A stretch of DNA of 64,000 nt from Aedoeadaptatus ivorii (GTDB lineage Bacteria > Bacillota > Clostridia > Tissierellales > Peptoniphilaceae): NCBI RefSeq assembly GCF_030815095.1, contig NZ_JAUSWF010000001.1:1-64000 (forward strand), given 5' to 3'. Both the position numbers and the translations under genes were made by a program. Positions within the stretch are counted from its first letter, which is position 1; the number at the start of each line of letters is the position of its first letter. Shown piece by piece: positions 15,402-22,884 of this stretch. The notes under the pieces were generated by a model. That model had not been told where the DNA came from and did not search any database. It worked only from the letters and a program-made list of their open reading frames with translations.

Positions 15402-16859
15402 CTAGTCCCTCGAAGGGTTAAAGATCTTCTCGTATTTGGTCAGCAAAGATTCCAAACTGTCCGCGTCGTAGGCGATATAGGCATTGTTGGCTTCTAATTC
15501 TCCGAGAAGGCTTTCAAAGAGATCCATCAATCGGGGATCGGTCACGACGGAGATCTCTGCGGTCTTCGCCAATTTGCTATTTTTTAAGAAACACTGCGTT
15601 CCGTTGTAGTGGAAGTTAAATTCCTTGTAGTTCTTTAGATTCCTCGTGGCGAAATCGTCGATCAGATAAAATTGAATCTTGGGGTTGTTGCGCATACATT
15701 CGATGATATGGGCATAGTGGCGGGATCGCTGTTCGGGGCGCAGCCGGTAGTGAATGCCGCAGTGCATGATATAGCCGTGTTCCATATATTCGAAGAGGGA
15801 GGAACGGGGCATAAAAAAATCGATCTCCGCGTTGATAAAGAGCTCTTCCCAGATCACTTCCAATTTCTTGATCTCTTGGATTTCCGCCGAGGTGCCGTCC
15901 CCGTTTTGATTGCTCTCGACGATGTCGGAGACGACTTCGGGCGGCAGGAGGAACTCGAATCCGTAGCCGTTTAAGAATTTGAACTGGCTTCCGGTGTAGA
16001 AGTTTGTGCGGAAATTGCTGCTCGCCACCTCTTCCGAGTCGATGGTCTTGAGCGCATAGTCGGGATTGGGTACCTTGGCCGTGATAAAATCCGAAAATTC
16101 CCGCACGAGATCCAGATCGAAGCTATAGGTGACGGTCTCAAAGTTTCCTTCGTTGTCGATGGTAAAGTTGGAAAAGAACTTGTCTTCAATCACGATAAAT
16201 TTAAAGCCGCTGAGGGGACTCGTATCGTAGAGCTCAATCGAAAGATTGCTGTATGCGCTCATCAGTCGATAAAGTTGTAGGGAATTTGCCGTCTCGTCGA
16301 ATGTGTAGCCCGCCGCTACGGTAATCTGACGATCGTTCAGCTGGTACTCTTTGATAATGTCCAGGATAAACTTCATCTGCGGCGAAAACACGTCAAAATT
16401 CGTCCAAATATAGAGCGGTTCCGCATCGCCCAGGATTATCAAGTCCTTTAAGATTTCCGCAATCTGTTTTTTCACTTTGTAGGTTCCCGCGTGAAAGGCG
16501 AGCTCGTTGCCGCCCACTTCGACAAAGGGCTCCGGCGCCGCTTCGTAGTAGGCGTCGTTTAGAATTTGTGTGATCTTTTTTGCGAGCTGGTCTTCGGTAA
16601 GATCTTGAAGACCCCGGCGGTCGATATGGAAGGTATGGTAGAAAAAGGGGAGCGCGTCCTCTTCTATAATGGCTTCGGCAAAGATCGCACCGAGGGTGTC
16701 GTTGATCTCGTGGATCGCCTTTGCCGTGGGCAATTTAGTGCCGGAACACCATTTGCTGATATACGAGGTGTCGTAGCGCAGGGCATTGGCGAGGACGATC
16801 AGTTTGGTATCTGTAAAATCGATGAAACGCTTTAATAGTTCGGAATAGCTTCGAATCAC
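15402..16859 (-). CDS. Orphan protein with N-terminal helix-turn-helix, function unknown
   Basis: A 485-residue protein. Residues about 1-60 look like an XRE-type DNA-binding domain (LANALRYDTSYISKWCSGTKLPTAKAIHEIN). The remaining 420 residues match no family I can name; they are mixed alpha/beta, rich in aromatic residues, with a segment GFKFIVIEDKFFSNF that resembles the ligand-sensing strands of some large regulators. No transmembrane segment or signal peptide. The start is GTG 16859, supported by AAAGGAG just upstream on the minus strand; an earlier in-frame ATG would start before the promoter and is rejected. Monocistronic. Confidence 0.75.
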   Translation of the reverse strand: MIRSYSELLKRFIDFTDTKLIVLANALRYDTSYISKWCSGTKLPTAKAIHEINDTLGAIFAEAIIEEDALPFFYHTFHIDRRGLQDLTEDQLAKKITQILNDAYYEAAPEPFVEVGGNELAFHAGTYKVKKQIAEILKDLIILGDAEPLYIWTNFDVFSPQMKFILDIIKEYQLNDRQITVAAGYTFDETANSLQLYRLMSAYSNLSIELYDTSPLSGFKFIVIEDKFFSNFTIDNEGNFETVTYSFDLDLVREFSDFITAKVPNPDYALKTIDSEEVASSNFRTNFYTGSQFKFLNGYGFEFLLPPEVVSDIVESNQNGDGTSAEIQEIKKLEVIWEELFINAEIDFFMPRSSLFEYMEHGYIMHCGIHYRLRPEQRSRHYAHIIECMRNNPKIQFYLIDDFATRNLKNYKEFNFHYNGTQCFLKNSKLAKTAEISVVTDPRLMDLFESLLGELEANNAYIAYDADSLESLLTKYEKIFNPSRD

Positions 16860-16902
16860 TATGTATTCTCCTTTGGAATTTCTGTCAAATGGGTGTATGG
16901 GT

Positions 16903-16931
16903 ATTATATAGTACATTCGGCGCGGCGTCAG
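16903..16931 (-). promoter_or_regulatory. Promoter of the orphan HTH gene
   Basis: Read on the minus strand: CTGACG (16931-16926) and TATAAT (16908-16903) with a 17-base spacer. This supports the GTG start at 16859. Confidence 0.7.
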
Positions 16932-16952
16932 GACCTCCTCGCATTCGGAGAT

Positions 16953-16985
16953 CAAAAAAACGAGCGAACCGATGTCCACTCGCTT
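16953..16985 (-). terminator. Weak terminator after the MFS gene
   Basis: On the minus strand a short AGCGA/TCGCT stem is followed by CG and seven T. The stem is only about five pairs, so termination may be incomplete. Confidence 0.35.
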
Positions 16986-17004
16986 GGGGTTTTGGCGGGG
17001 TCGT

Positions 17005-18234
17005 CTACTGATCGGTTTTACGCATTTCGCGAACGGAGGCGAGGAATAAAAAGAGTCCGATCAAAAACATTATCACCAGCGAAAAGATCGCCCGGGATTG
17101 GCTGCCCAACAAGGTCGTGAGCGCCGAGATCATAAGCGTGCCGATGATCGATGCGCCCTTGCCGAAGATGTCGAAGATGCCGAAGTATTCGCCGCTTCGT
17201 TCCGGGGGGATCAGGCGGACAAAGTGAGAGCGGCTCAAGGACTGGATCCCGCCCTGAAAGAGGCCGACGGCGACGGCGAGGAACCAAAATTCCGCCAAGC
17301 TGTCGAGCTGTACGGCAAATAGGGCGATGCCCGCGTAGCAGACGATACAGAGGGCGATCAGCCGGTACGCGGGGTATTTTTTGGAGAGCCGCGCAAAGAG
17401 CAAAGAGGCGGGGAAGGCGACGATCTGGGTCACCAAAAGCGCGAGCAAAAGACCCGAGGAATCGAGCCCCAGCGATTCGCCGTAGGCGGTGGCCATATTG
17501 ATAATGGTATAGACCCCGTCGATGTAGAAGAAAAAGCTCAATAAAAACAGATAGAGCGCCTTGTCCCTGCGAATGTGTTTCAGGGTCTTCGCCATATCGG
17601 AAAACGAGGCGGCCTCTGTCGAAAAGTGGGTTTGCCGATAGGTCTTTAGGACCGGCAGCGTAAAGAGGAGCCACCAAAGCCCGTTGATAAAAAAAACGAT
17701 TCCCATGGCGACTCCGGTATCGAGGCCCATCTTGGGAAAAAGCAATATCACCGCCAACGAGAGGACAAAGGGAATGCAGCTTCCGATATAGCCCCATGCA
17801 AAGCCCGTGGCGGAGACGCGGTCCATATTTTCGGGGCTCGTCACGTCGACGAGCATCGAATCATAAAAGATCAAAGAGGCGTTATAGCCCGCCTTCGCCA
17901 ATATAAAGGCGATCAGAAAACTGCGCCAATCGGGGAAAAACGGAAATAGCAATGAAACCGTGACCGCAAAGGCGACGGAGACCAAAAAGCTCCTGCGCCT
18001 GCCGATCTTTCCGTCGGCGATGCGACCCAGAAAGGGGCCCGCCAAGGCGATCAATACGGTCGAGATCGTCATTCCCAGCCCCCAGTAGCTGAAGTAGTCG
18101 GTGGCGGAGATGCCCGCCCGATCGGTAAGGCTTCGAAAGTAGATGGGGAGAATGGTCGTCACCAAGAGGACGAAGGCGGAATTGCCGACGTCGTAGAGCA
18201 TCCAATTGCGTTCGGAGACGGTAAAGTTTTTCAT
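17005..18234 (-). CDS. MFS transporter, UMF1/Atg22-like
   Basis: A 409-residue protein with about twelve hydrophobic helices. The N-terminal YDVGNSAFVLLVTTILPIYF and the loop GRIADGKIGRRRSF are characteristic of the UMF1 (Atg22-like) branch of the major facilitator superfamily. Substrates of bacterial members are mostly unknown. ATG 18234 is used: it follows the upstream gene's stop by one base, and GGAG inside that gene's end serves as ribosome-binding site. Cotranscribed with the phospholipase-like gene. Confidence 0.88.
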   Translation of the reverse strand: MKNFTVSERNWMLYDVGNSAFVLLVTTILPIYFRSLTDRAGISATDYFSYWGLGMTISTVLIALAGPFLGRIADGKIGRRRSFLVSVAFAVTVSLLFPFFPDWRSFLIAFILAKAGYNASLIFYDSMLVDVTSPENMDRVSATGFAWGYIGSCIPFVLSLAVILLFPKMGLDTGVAMGIVFFINGLWWLLFTLPVLKTYRQTHFSTEAASFSDMAKTLKHIRRDKALYLFLLSFFFYIDGVYTIINMATAYGESLGLDSSGLLLALLVTQIVAFPASLLFARLSKKYPAYRLIALCIVCYAGIALFAVQLDSLAEFWFLAVAVGLFQGGIQSLSRSHFVRLIPPERSGEYFGIFDIFGKGASIIGTLMISALTTLLGSQSRAIFSLVIMFLIGLFLFLASVREMRKTDQ

Positions 18235-18235
18235 G

Positions 18236-19027
18236 TCACACTCCACTGAAATTCAGATCAAAAAACGGCGGATAGGCGTCCTCGCCTTCATACAGCGCCT
18301 CGATCGCCTCGACGGCGACGGGATAGGCGAGGCGCATGCGTGTCATTAAGGCGGGGGTGGTGATATAGCGGGATTCGAAAAATCCTTTGTCGTGCATCAA
18401 CTTGCCGCCGAAGGATTTTTGCATGCCCAACAGGCGCAGTAGTCGCATCTTTCGATCGTACGCGCCGGGGGAGGAGACGTGAAAGAGCATCTCCACGAGG
18501 CGAAAGGAAAACAGGGCACTGCGTACGGCGTGGATGTCGCCGCCTTCGTAGCGGCCGTAGACCGGCACGATGGCATCCGCCACCTTATCCGGATGGGGAA
18601 GAATGTCGCGGCTAACGAACCGAAGCGGATCGATGCCTTCTTCTTCGAGCACCGCGCGGTCGAGCTCCCGCTCCATGGTCATATGGTCCAGGGCGACTCT
18701 GTCTTCGATGCGATCGATAAAGGGGTGCAGGGAGATGTCCAAAGAAAAATGGCAGAGCAGGCCCAAAAGATAGGCCCAGGTAGGATTGTTGCGATCGGAA
18801 TAGCGGATCCAACCGCGATTTTGCCGCAGCAGTTTTGACAGGCTCTCGGCGTGAATGCGGCTCCCGAGATTGTCCGCCCGATAGGGTAAGGCAAAGAAAA
18901 AAATATCGGGTCCCTGATTGCCGATTGAAAAATGCGCTTCGTACTTTTGGGCGACTGCTTGCGCGGCATCCGGCAATAGGGTAAGGATACGCTTTCCGAA
19001 AAAATAATGGGCGATATGACTTGCCAT
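18236..19027 (-). CDS. Zinc-dependent phospholipase C family protein
   Basis: A 263-residue protein related to the zinc-dependent phospholipase C / S1-P1 nuclease fold. Histidines are concentrated in SHIAHYFFGK near the start, GNQGPDIFFF, and LLCHFSLDISLHPFID, matching the metal-ligand pattern of the family. No secretion signal is visible, so it is probably cytoplasmic and its true substrate is uncertain. The start is ATG 19027 with AAAGGAG upstream on the minus strand. First gene of a two-gene unit with the MFS transporter, divergent from the TPR gene 46 bases away. Confidence 0.85.
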   Translation of the reverse strand: MASHIAHYFFGKRILTLLPDAAQAVAQKYEAHFSIGNQGPDIFFFALPYRADNLGSRIHAESLSKLLRQNRGWIRYSDRNNPTWAYLLGLLCHFSLDISLHPFIDRIEDRVALDHMTMERELDRAVLEEEGIDPLRFVSRDILPHPDKVADAIVPVYGRYEGGDIHAVRSALFSFRLVEMLFHVSSPGAYDRKMRLLRLLGMQKSFGGKLMHDKGFFESRYITTPALMTRMRLAYPVAVEAIEALYEGEDAYPPFFDLNFSGV

Positions 19028-19073
19028 AACATCTCCTTTCGTGCTTTTGCTATACTGGGTATAGGAGGTACAC

Positions 19074-20336
19074 ATGGACAAAAAAACAATCGATTTTATA
19101 GAGAGCCTCTCCGGGGACTATGCGGAGGATCTGAACCGCATATCCGACGAAGTGGAGCGACTCCACGCCGCCGGGGAGACCGAGCGCGCCGAAGCCCTAC
19201 TGGAATACGGCAAGCGTCGCATACGAGAAAGGGACGCCGGAGAAGAGGAGTTTCGAAGCGTAGCGGCATCCGAAGGGGATCTCGGCCGCTTTTACATCCT
19301 GTTGGAAGGCGTCTTTGAAAAGATTTTACAAGAAGATTTTGCTGCGGCCGACGCGATTGCAGAAACCATCGCCGAAGAATCGCCGGTGATTGCCGTCGCG
19401 CTGGCGGCATTGGAAGACGACGAGCCGCTGCGTTCCTTTCAATCTTTGGTCGAAGAAGTGTTATACCGCGTGGCGCATACGGACGAGAGCGTGCCTATCG
19501 CGGGCCCCGAGGTCGAAATCTATTTGAGCGTGCGGGGCGGTTTGGCGCTGGAGCTGAAGGCCTATGACCGGGCGGAGCGCTATTTGAACGACGCGCTGGC
19601 GGTCAATCCCGCATCGGTCACCAATAGGCTGACGCTTTCGAAGCTGTATCGCATGACCGGCCGAGAGGACGAAGCGAAGGCGATGAATCGAAAGGCATTT
19701 CAAAACGCCTACCGCGCCGCCGACTTCGCCGAATGTTTTGCCAACGAAGGCTATTTCCTCTATAAAGAGGGCCGCGCGAATTTGGCCCTCGCCTGTTCGA
19801 TGATCGCGCTGGATTACGACGAAGAAAATAGCGAGGCGGAGGGCAATCTCATCCTCCTGCGCCAAAAATATCCGGAGGTAGAGCCGGCGTCGGAAGACGA
19901 ATTTGCCGACTATCTGCAGGCGAATGGGATTACCGGCACCCTATCGGAGGGGCGTGCGGAGATCCTCAAAAAGCTCGCCGAGCGCGCGGAATCCGACGAA
20001 AATTATGAACTCGCCGCCGATATCTGGATCGATCTGGAAACCATCCTCGGAGACGATGCGATCCACGAACATATTCACGAACTGATGCACAAGATGGAGC
20101 AAGCCCCCTCTATCTTTGCAGGCGATGCGGACGGCGGCTCCTGTGGCCATCACGACGAAGGGCACCATCATGCGTGCCGCCACGGGGAAGGCCATCACCA
20201 CGGGAAAGGGCATCATGCGTGCCGCCACGGGGAAGGCCATCATCATGGGGAAGGACATCACGGTTGTCGCCACAGCGAGGATTCGAAAAAGGGCGACTGC
20301 TGTGGCGGCGGCGAATGCGATTCCGAGAACGCATAG
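19074..20336 (+). CDS. TPR-repeat protein with His/Cys-rich C-terminal tail
   Basis: A 420-residue acidic protein. Residues about 100-290 form helical repeats of TPR type (for example AYDRAERYLNDALAVNPASVTNRLTLSKLYRMTGREDEAKAM spans two helices of such units). From about residue 355 the chain becomes a metal-binding tail with a 15-residue unit HHACRHGEGHHHGKG occurring twice and a third, partial copy, ending in CCGGGECDSENA. No signal peptide. Such tails bind Ni, Zn, Cu or Co; a storage, sensing or chaperone role is inference. ATG 19074 with AGGAGG; monocistronic, ended by the shared terminator. Confidence 0.8.
   Translation: MDKKTIDFIESLSGDYAEDLNRISDEVERLHAAGETERAEALLEYGKRRIRERDAGEEEFRSVAASEGDLGRFYILLEGVFEKILQEDFAAADAIAETIAEESPVIAVALAALEDDEPLRSFQSLVEEVLYRVAHTDESVPIAGPEVEIYLSVRGGLALELKAYDRAERYLNDALAVNPASVTNRLTLSKLYRMTGREDEAKAMNRKAFQNAYRAADFAECFANEGYFLYKEGRANLALACSMIALDYDEENSEAEGNLILLRQKYPEVEPASEDEFADYLQANGITGTLSEGRAEILKKLAERAESDENYELAADIWIDLETILGDDAIHEHIHELMHKMEQAPSIFAGDADGGSCGHHDEGHHHACRHGEGHHHGKGHHACRHGEGHHHGEGHHGCRHSEDSKKGDCCGGGECDSENA
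20166..20275 (+). repeat. 45-bp in-frame tandem repeat encoding the His-rich tail
   Basis: A segment beginning at about 20167 recurs at about 20212, i.e. with a 45-base period (15 codons), and a degenerate third unit follows. The repeat keeps the reading frame, so tail length could change by slippage or recombination. Confidence 0.8.
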
Positions 20337-20429
20337 ATATGCACATTCGCCGCCTTCCTTTATAGAATATGGCGCATGCGATCGTATATATTAGATCATA
20401 AGTTTGTAAAATCGAGATCAGGATATAAG

Positions 20430-20459
20430 AAAAGGCAGGTCAATTTTGACCTGCCTTTT
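20430..20459. terminator. Bidirectional terminator between the TPR gene and nfnB
   Basis: AAAAGGCAGGTCAA (20430-20443) and its perfect complement (20446-20459) form a 14-bp stem with A/T ends on both sides. Confidence 0.9.
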
Positions 20460-20471
20460 GCCGTCCTGTGA

Positions 20472-21860
20472 TTATTCACCGAATTTTTCTTTGATGTATT
20501 TGTCGATGCCTTCTGCGGCCTGTTTGCCCGCGCCCATGGCGAGGATAACCGTCGCCGCACCGGTGACGGCGTCGCCGCCGGCGAAAATATCATCGACGGA
20601 ACTTTGTCCCAATTCGTCGACGATAATGCCTTCGCGTTTATTGGTTTCGATATCGGGGTTGGTCGAGGTGATCAAGGGGTTGGGGTTGGTACCCAGCGCC
20701 ATGATGACGGTGTCGACTTCCAATTCGTAGTCCTGTCCTTCGAGGGGGATGGGGCGTCTTCTGCCGGATTCGTCGGGTTCTCCCAATTCCATGGGACGCA
20801 CCGTCATGCTCTTGACCCAGCCGTCTTCGTCGGCGTGGATTTCTACGGGGCTGGCGAGGAAGCGGAATTCGATGCCCTCTTCCATGGCGTGGTGCACTTC
20901 TTCCAGACGAGCGGGGAGTTCTTCCTGCGTTCTTCGGTAGACGACGGTGACGTCTGCGCCCAATCGCTTGGCGACGCGGGCCGCGTCCATGGCGACATTG
21001 CCGCCGCCGATGATGGCGGTCTTTCGGCCGGCGATAATCGGGGTGTCGTAGCCGGCTTCGTAGGCGTGCATCAGATTGGTACGGGTGAGGAACTCGTTGG
21101 CGGAGAATACGCCGTTGTAGTTTTCACCGGGGATATTCATAAAGCGAGGGAGTCCGGCGCCGGTTCCCAAGAAGATCGCATCGTAGCCTTCGAGGCGAAT
21201 GCCGTCTACGGACATGGTGCGGCCGACGATGGTGTTGGTTTCGAATTTGACCCCGAGGTCCTTCAGTTTTTGGACTTCGCTGTCGACGACCTTGTCGGGC
21301 AGACGGAATTGGGGAATGCCGTAGACCAATACGCCGCCGGCGTTTTGCAGAGATTCAAATACGGTGACGTCGTAGCCTTTTTTCACGAGTTCGCCGGCGA
21401 CGGTAATGCCCGCGGGGCCCGCGCCGACCACGGCGACTTTGTGGTCGTTGGGAGCTTCGACTTCCATGGTCTGAATATTATTTTCACGGGCGTAGTCGGC
21501 GGCAAAGCGTTCCAATTTGCCGATACTGATCGCATCGCCTTTGTTTTTCAATACGCAGTGCATTTCGCATTGGCTTTCCTGAGGACATACCCGTCCGCAT
21601 ACGCCGGGGAGGGCGGTGTACTTGGATAATTCCCTGGCGGCCTGTTCGTGATTGCCTTCGGAGATTTCGTGGATAAAGGCGGGAATGTCAATGGAAACCG
21701 GGCATCCGGTGCGACATTGGGGATTTTTACAGTTCAGGCAGCGTTTTGCCTCGGTCATCGCCTCTTCTTCGTTGTATCCGTAGCAAACCTCTTCAAAGTT
21801 TTTGTTTCTCTTGTCGGGTTCCTGTTCCCGTACGGGAACTCTCTTAAAGCGATCCATCAT
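20472..21860 (-). CDS. nfnB: NfnB/GltA-type FAD-NADPH oxidoreductase large subunit
   Basis: A 462-residue flavoprotein of the glutamate-synthase small-subunit family. N-terminal cysteine clusters for iron-sulfur centres are seen in CLNCKNPQCRTGCPVSIDIP and CGRVCPQESQCEMHC; two dinucleotide folds follow (VVGAGPAGITVAGEL and IIGGGNVAMDAARVAKRLG). Such proteins are often labelled homotetrameric NADPH glutamate synthase. Because it is coupled (4-base ATGA overlap) to a PyrK-like subunit, I prefer NfnB, the large subunit of NADH-dependent reduced ferredoxin:NADP oxidoreductase. ATG 21860 with GGAGG. Confidence 0.85.
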   Translation of the reverse strand: MMDRFKRVPVREQEPDKRNKNFEEVCYGYNEEEAMTEAKRCLNCKNPQCRTGCPVSIDIPAFIHEISEGNHEQAARELSKYTALPGVCGRVCPQESQCEMHCVLKNKGDAISIGKLERFAADYARENNIQTMEVEAPNDHKVAVVGAGPAGITVAGELVKKGYDVTVFESLQNAGGVLVYGIPQFRLPDKVVDSEVQKLKDLGVKFETNTIVGRTMSVDGIRLEGYDAIFLGTGAGLPRFMNIPGENYNGVFSANEFLTRTNLMHAYEAGYDTPIIAGRKTAIIGGGNVAMDAARVAKRLGADVTVVYRRTQEELPARLEEVHHAMEEGIEFRFLASPVEIHADEDGWVKSMTVRPMELGEPDESGRRRPIPLEGQDYELEVDTVIMALGTNPNPLITSTNPDIETNKREGIIVDELGQSSVDDIFAGGDAVTGAATVILAMGAGKQAAEGIDKYIKEKFGE

Positions 21861-22705
21861 GCATTCCTCCAAACTTGTTGGCCTTTCGTCTTTTCCACGT
21901 CGATATATTGTCTTTGCCGCTTCATCGCCAAATCGAAGTCTACCTTGTGGCCGTCGAATTCCGGGCCGTGTACGCAGGCAAATTTCGTCTCGCCGTCGAT
22001 CATAATTCGGCAGGCGCCGCACATGCCGGTGCCGTCGACCATGATCGGGTTCAAAGATACGATGGTGTGCAGATCGTATTTCTTCGTGGTGAGGCAGACG
22101 AACTTCATCATAATCATCGGTCCGATGGCGACGCATACGTCGTATTCGTTGCCTTCGGCGATCAATTCGTCGATCTTTTCGGTGACCATGCCCTTAAAGC
22201 CGTAGCTGCCGTCGTCGGTACACACATAGAGATTGCAGTCCAGATCTTTGAATTCTTCTTCGTAGATGACCGCGTCTTTGTTCTTAAAGCCGATAATGAC
22301 ATCGCAACGGATGCCGCGTTCGGAGAAATAGCGAACTTGGGGATACACCGGGGCGGCGCCGATGCCGCCGCCGACAAATAAGTACTTTTTCGTCTTGAGC
22401 TCTTCATCGTCGATATGGATAAATTCCGAGGGAACGCCCAACGGGCCGACGAAGTCCTTCAGATGATCGCCGACTTCCTTGGAAGCGAGCTTTTTCGTGG
22501 AGGGACCGGTGGCCTGCACGACGAGGTCGACCCAGCCTTCTTTGCGGTCGAAGTTGGCGATGGTGAGGGGAACTCTCTCGGCCGTCTTGTCTGCGATAAC
22601 GATTACAAACTGTCCGGGTTGTGCCGCTTTGGCGACGCGGGGGGCGTCGATGCGCAACAGAAACACATTTGGCGCCAAGTCTTTCTTTTCTTGAATCTTA
22701 AACAT
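21857..22705 (-). CDS. nfnA: NfnA-type ferredoxin-NADP reductase subunit (PyrK-like)
   Basis: A 282-residue subunit with an FAD-binding beta-barrel (RVPLTIANFD, residues about 45-55), an NAD-binding domain (LFVGGGIGAAPVYPQ), and a C-terminal [2Fe-2S] site with cysteines in GTGMCGACRIMIDGETKFACVHG. It belongs to the family containing NfnA, SudB and PyrK. With the downstream partner it would balance NADH, NADPH and ferredoxin by electron bifurcation. No pyrD is adjacent, which argues against PyrK. ATG 22705; upstream minus-strand TATAAT near 22741-22736 is a likely -10. Confidence 0.87.
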   Translation of the reverse strand: MFKIQEKKDLAPNVFLLRIDAPRVAKAAQPGQFVIVIADKTAERVPLTIANFDRKEGWVDLVVQATGPSTKKLASKEVGDHLKDFVGPLGVPSEFIHIDDEELKTKKYLFVGGGIGAAPVYPQVRYFSERGIRCDVIIGFKNKDAVIYEEEFKDLDCNLYVCTDDGSYGFKGMVTEKIDELIAEGNEYDVCVAIGPMIMMKFVCLTTKKYDLHTIVSLNPIMVDGTGMCGACRIMIDGETKFACVHGPEFDGHKVDFDLAMKRQRQYIDVEKTKGQQVWRNA

Positions 22706-22810
22706 ATTTTCCTCCCATATATTCTCCTTTTCTCCATTATAATAGATAGGGAGAAGAATTTCTACCGATTAGTGAAAATATTATCGAAATATGAAAACCT
22801 ATTCTCGCCC

Positions 22811-22839
22811 TTGATTCCGACCATCAAGTGGCGTAAACT
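22811..22839 (+). promoter_or_regulatory. Promoter of thrC-thrB
   Basis: TTGATT (22811-22816) and TAAACT (22834-22839) are 17 bases apart, 45 bases before the thrC start, in the divergent region shared with nfnA. No attenuator or riboswitch is visible. Confidence 0.6.
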
Positions 22840-22884
22840 GTTTTCTAATAAATTAAGAAAGGCATTGAACGAGAGGAGAGAGTG

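Noticed and set aside
16860..16979. Forty-residue N-terminal extension of the orphan HTH protein
   Set aside because: It would cover the predicted promoter, and the GTG at 16859 has a good ribosome-binding site directly upstream.
20166..20275. Regular 45-bp repeats that could suggest a CRISPR array or a non-coding satellite
   Set aside because: The repeats are in frame inside a good gene, have no unique spacers and encode the His-rich tail.
20472..21860. Glutamate synthase (NADPH) small subunit
   Set aside because: No large glutamate synthase subunit is adjacent, and the coupled PyrK-like subunit fits NfnAB better; the label cannot be fully excluded.
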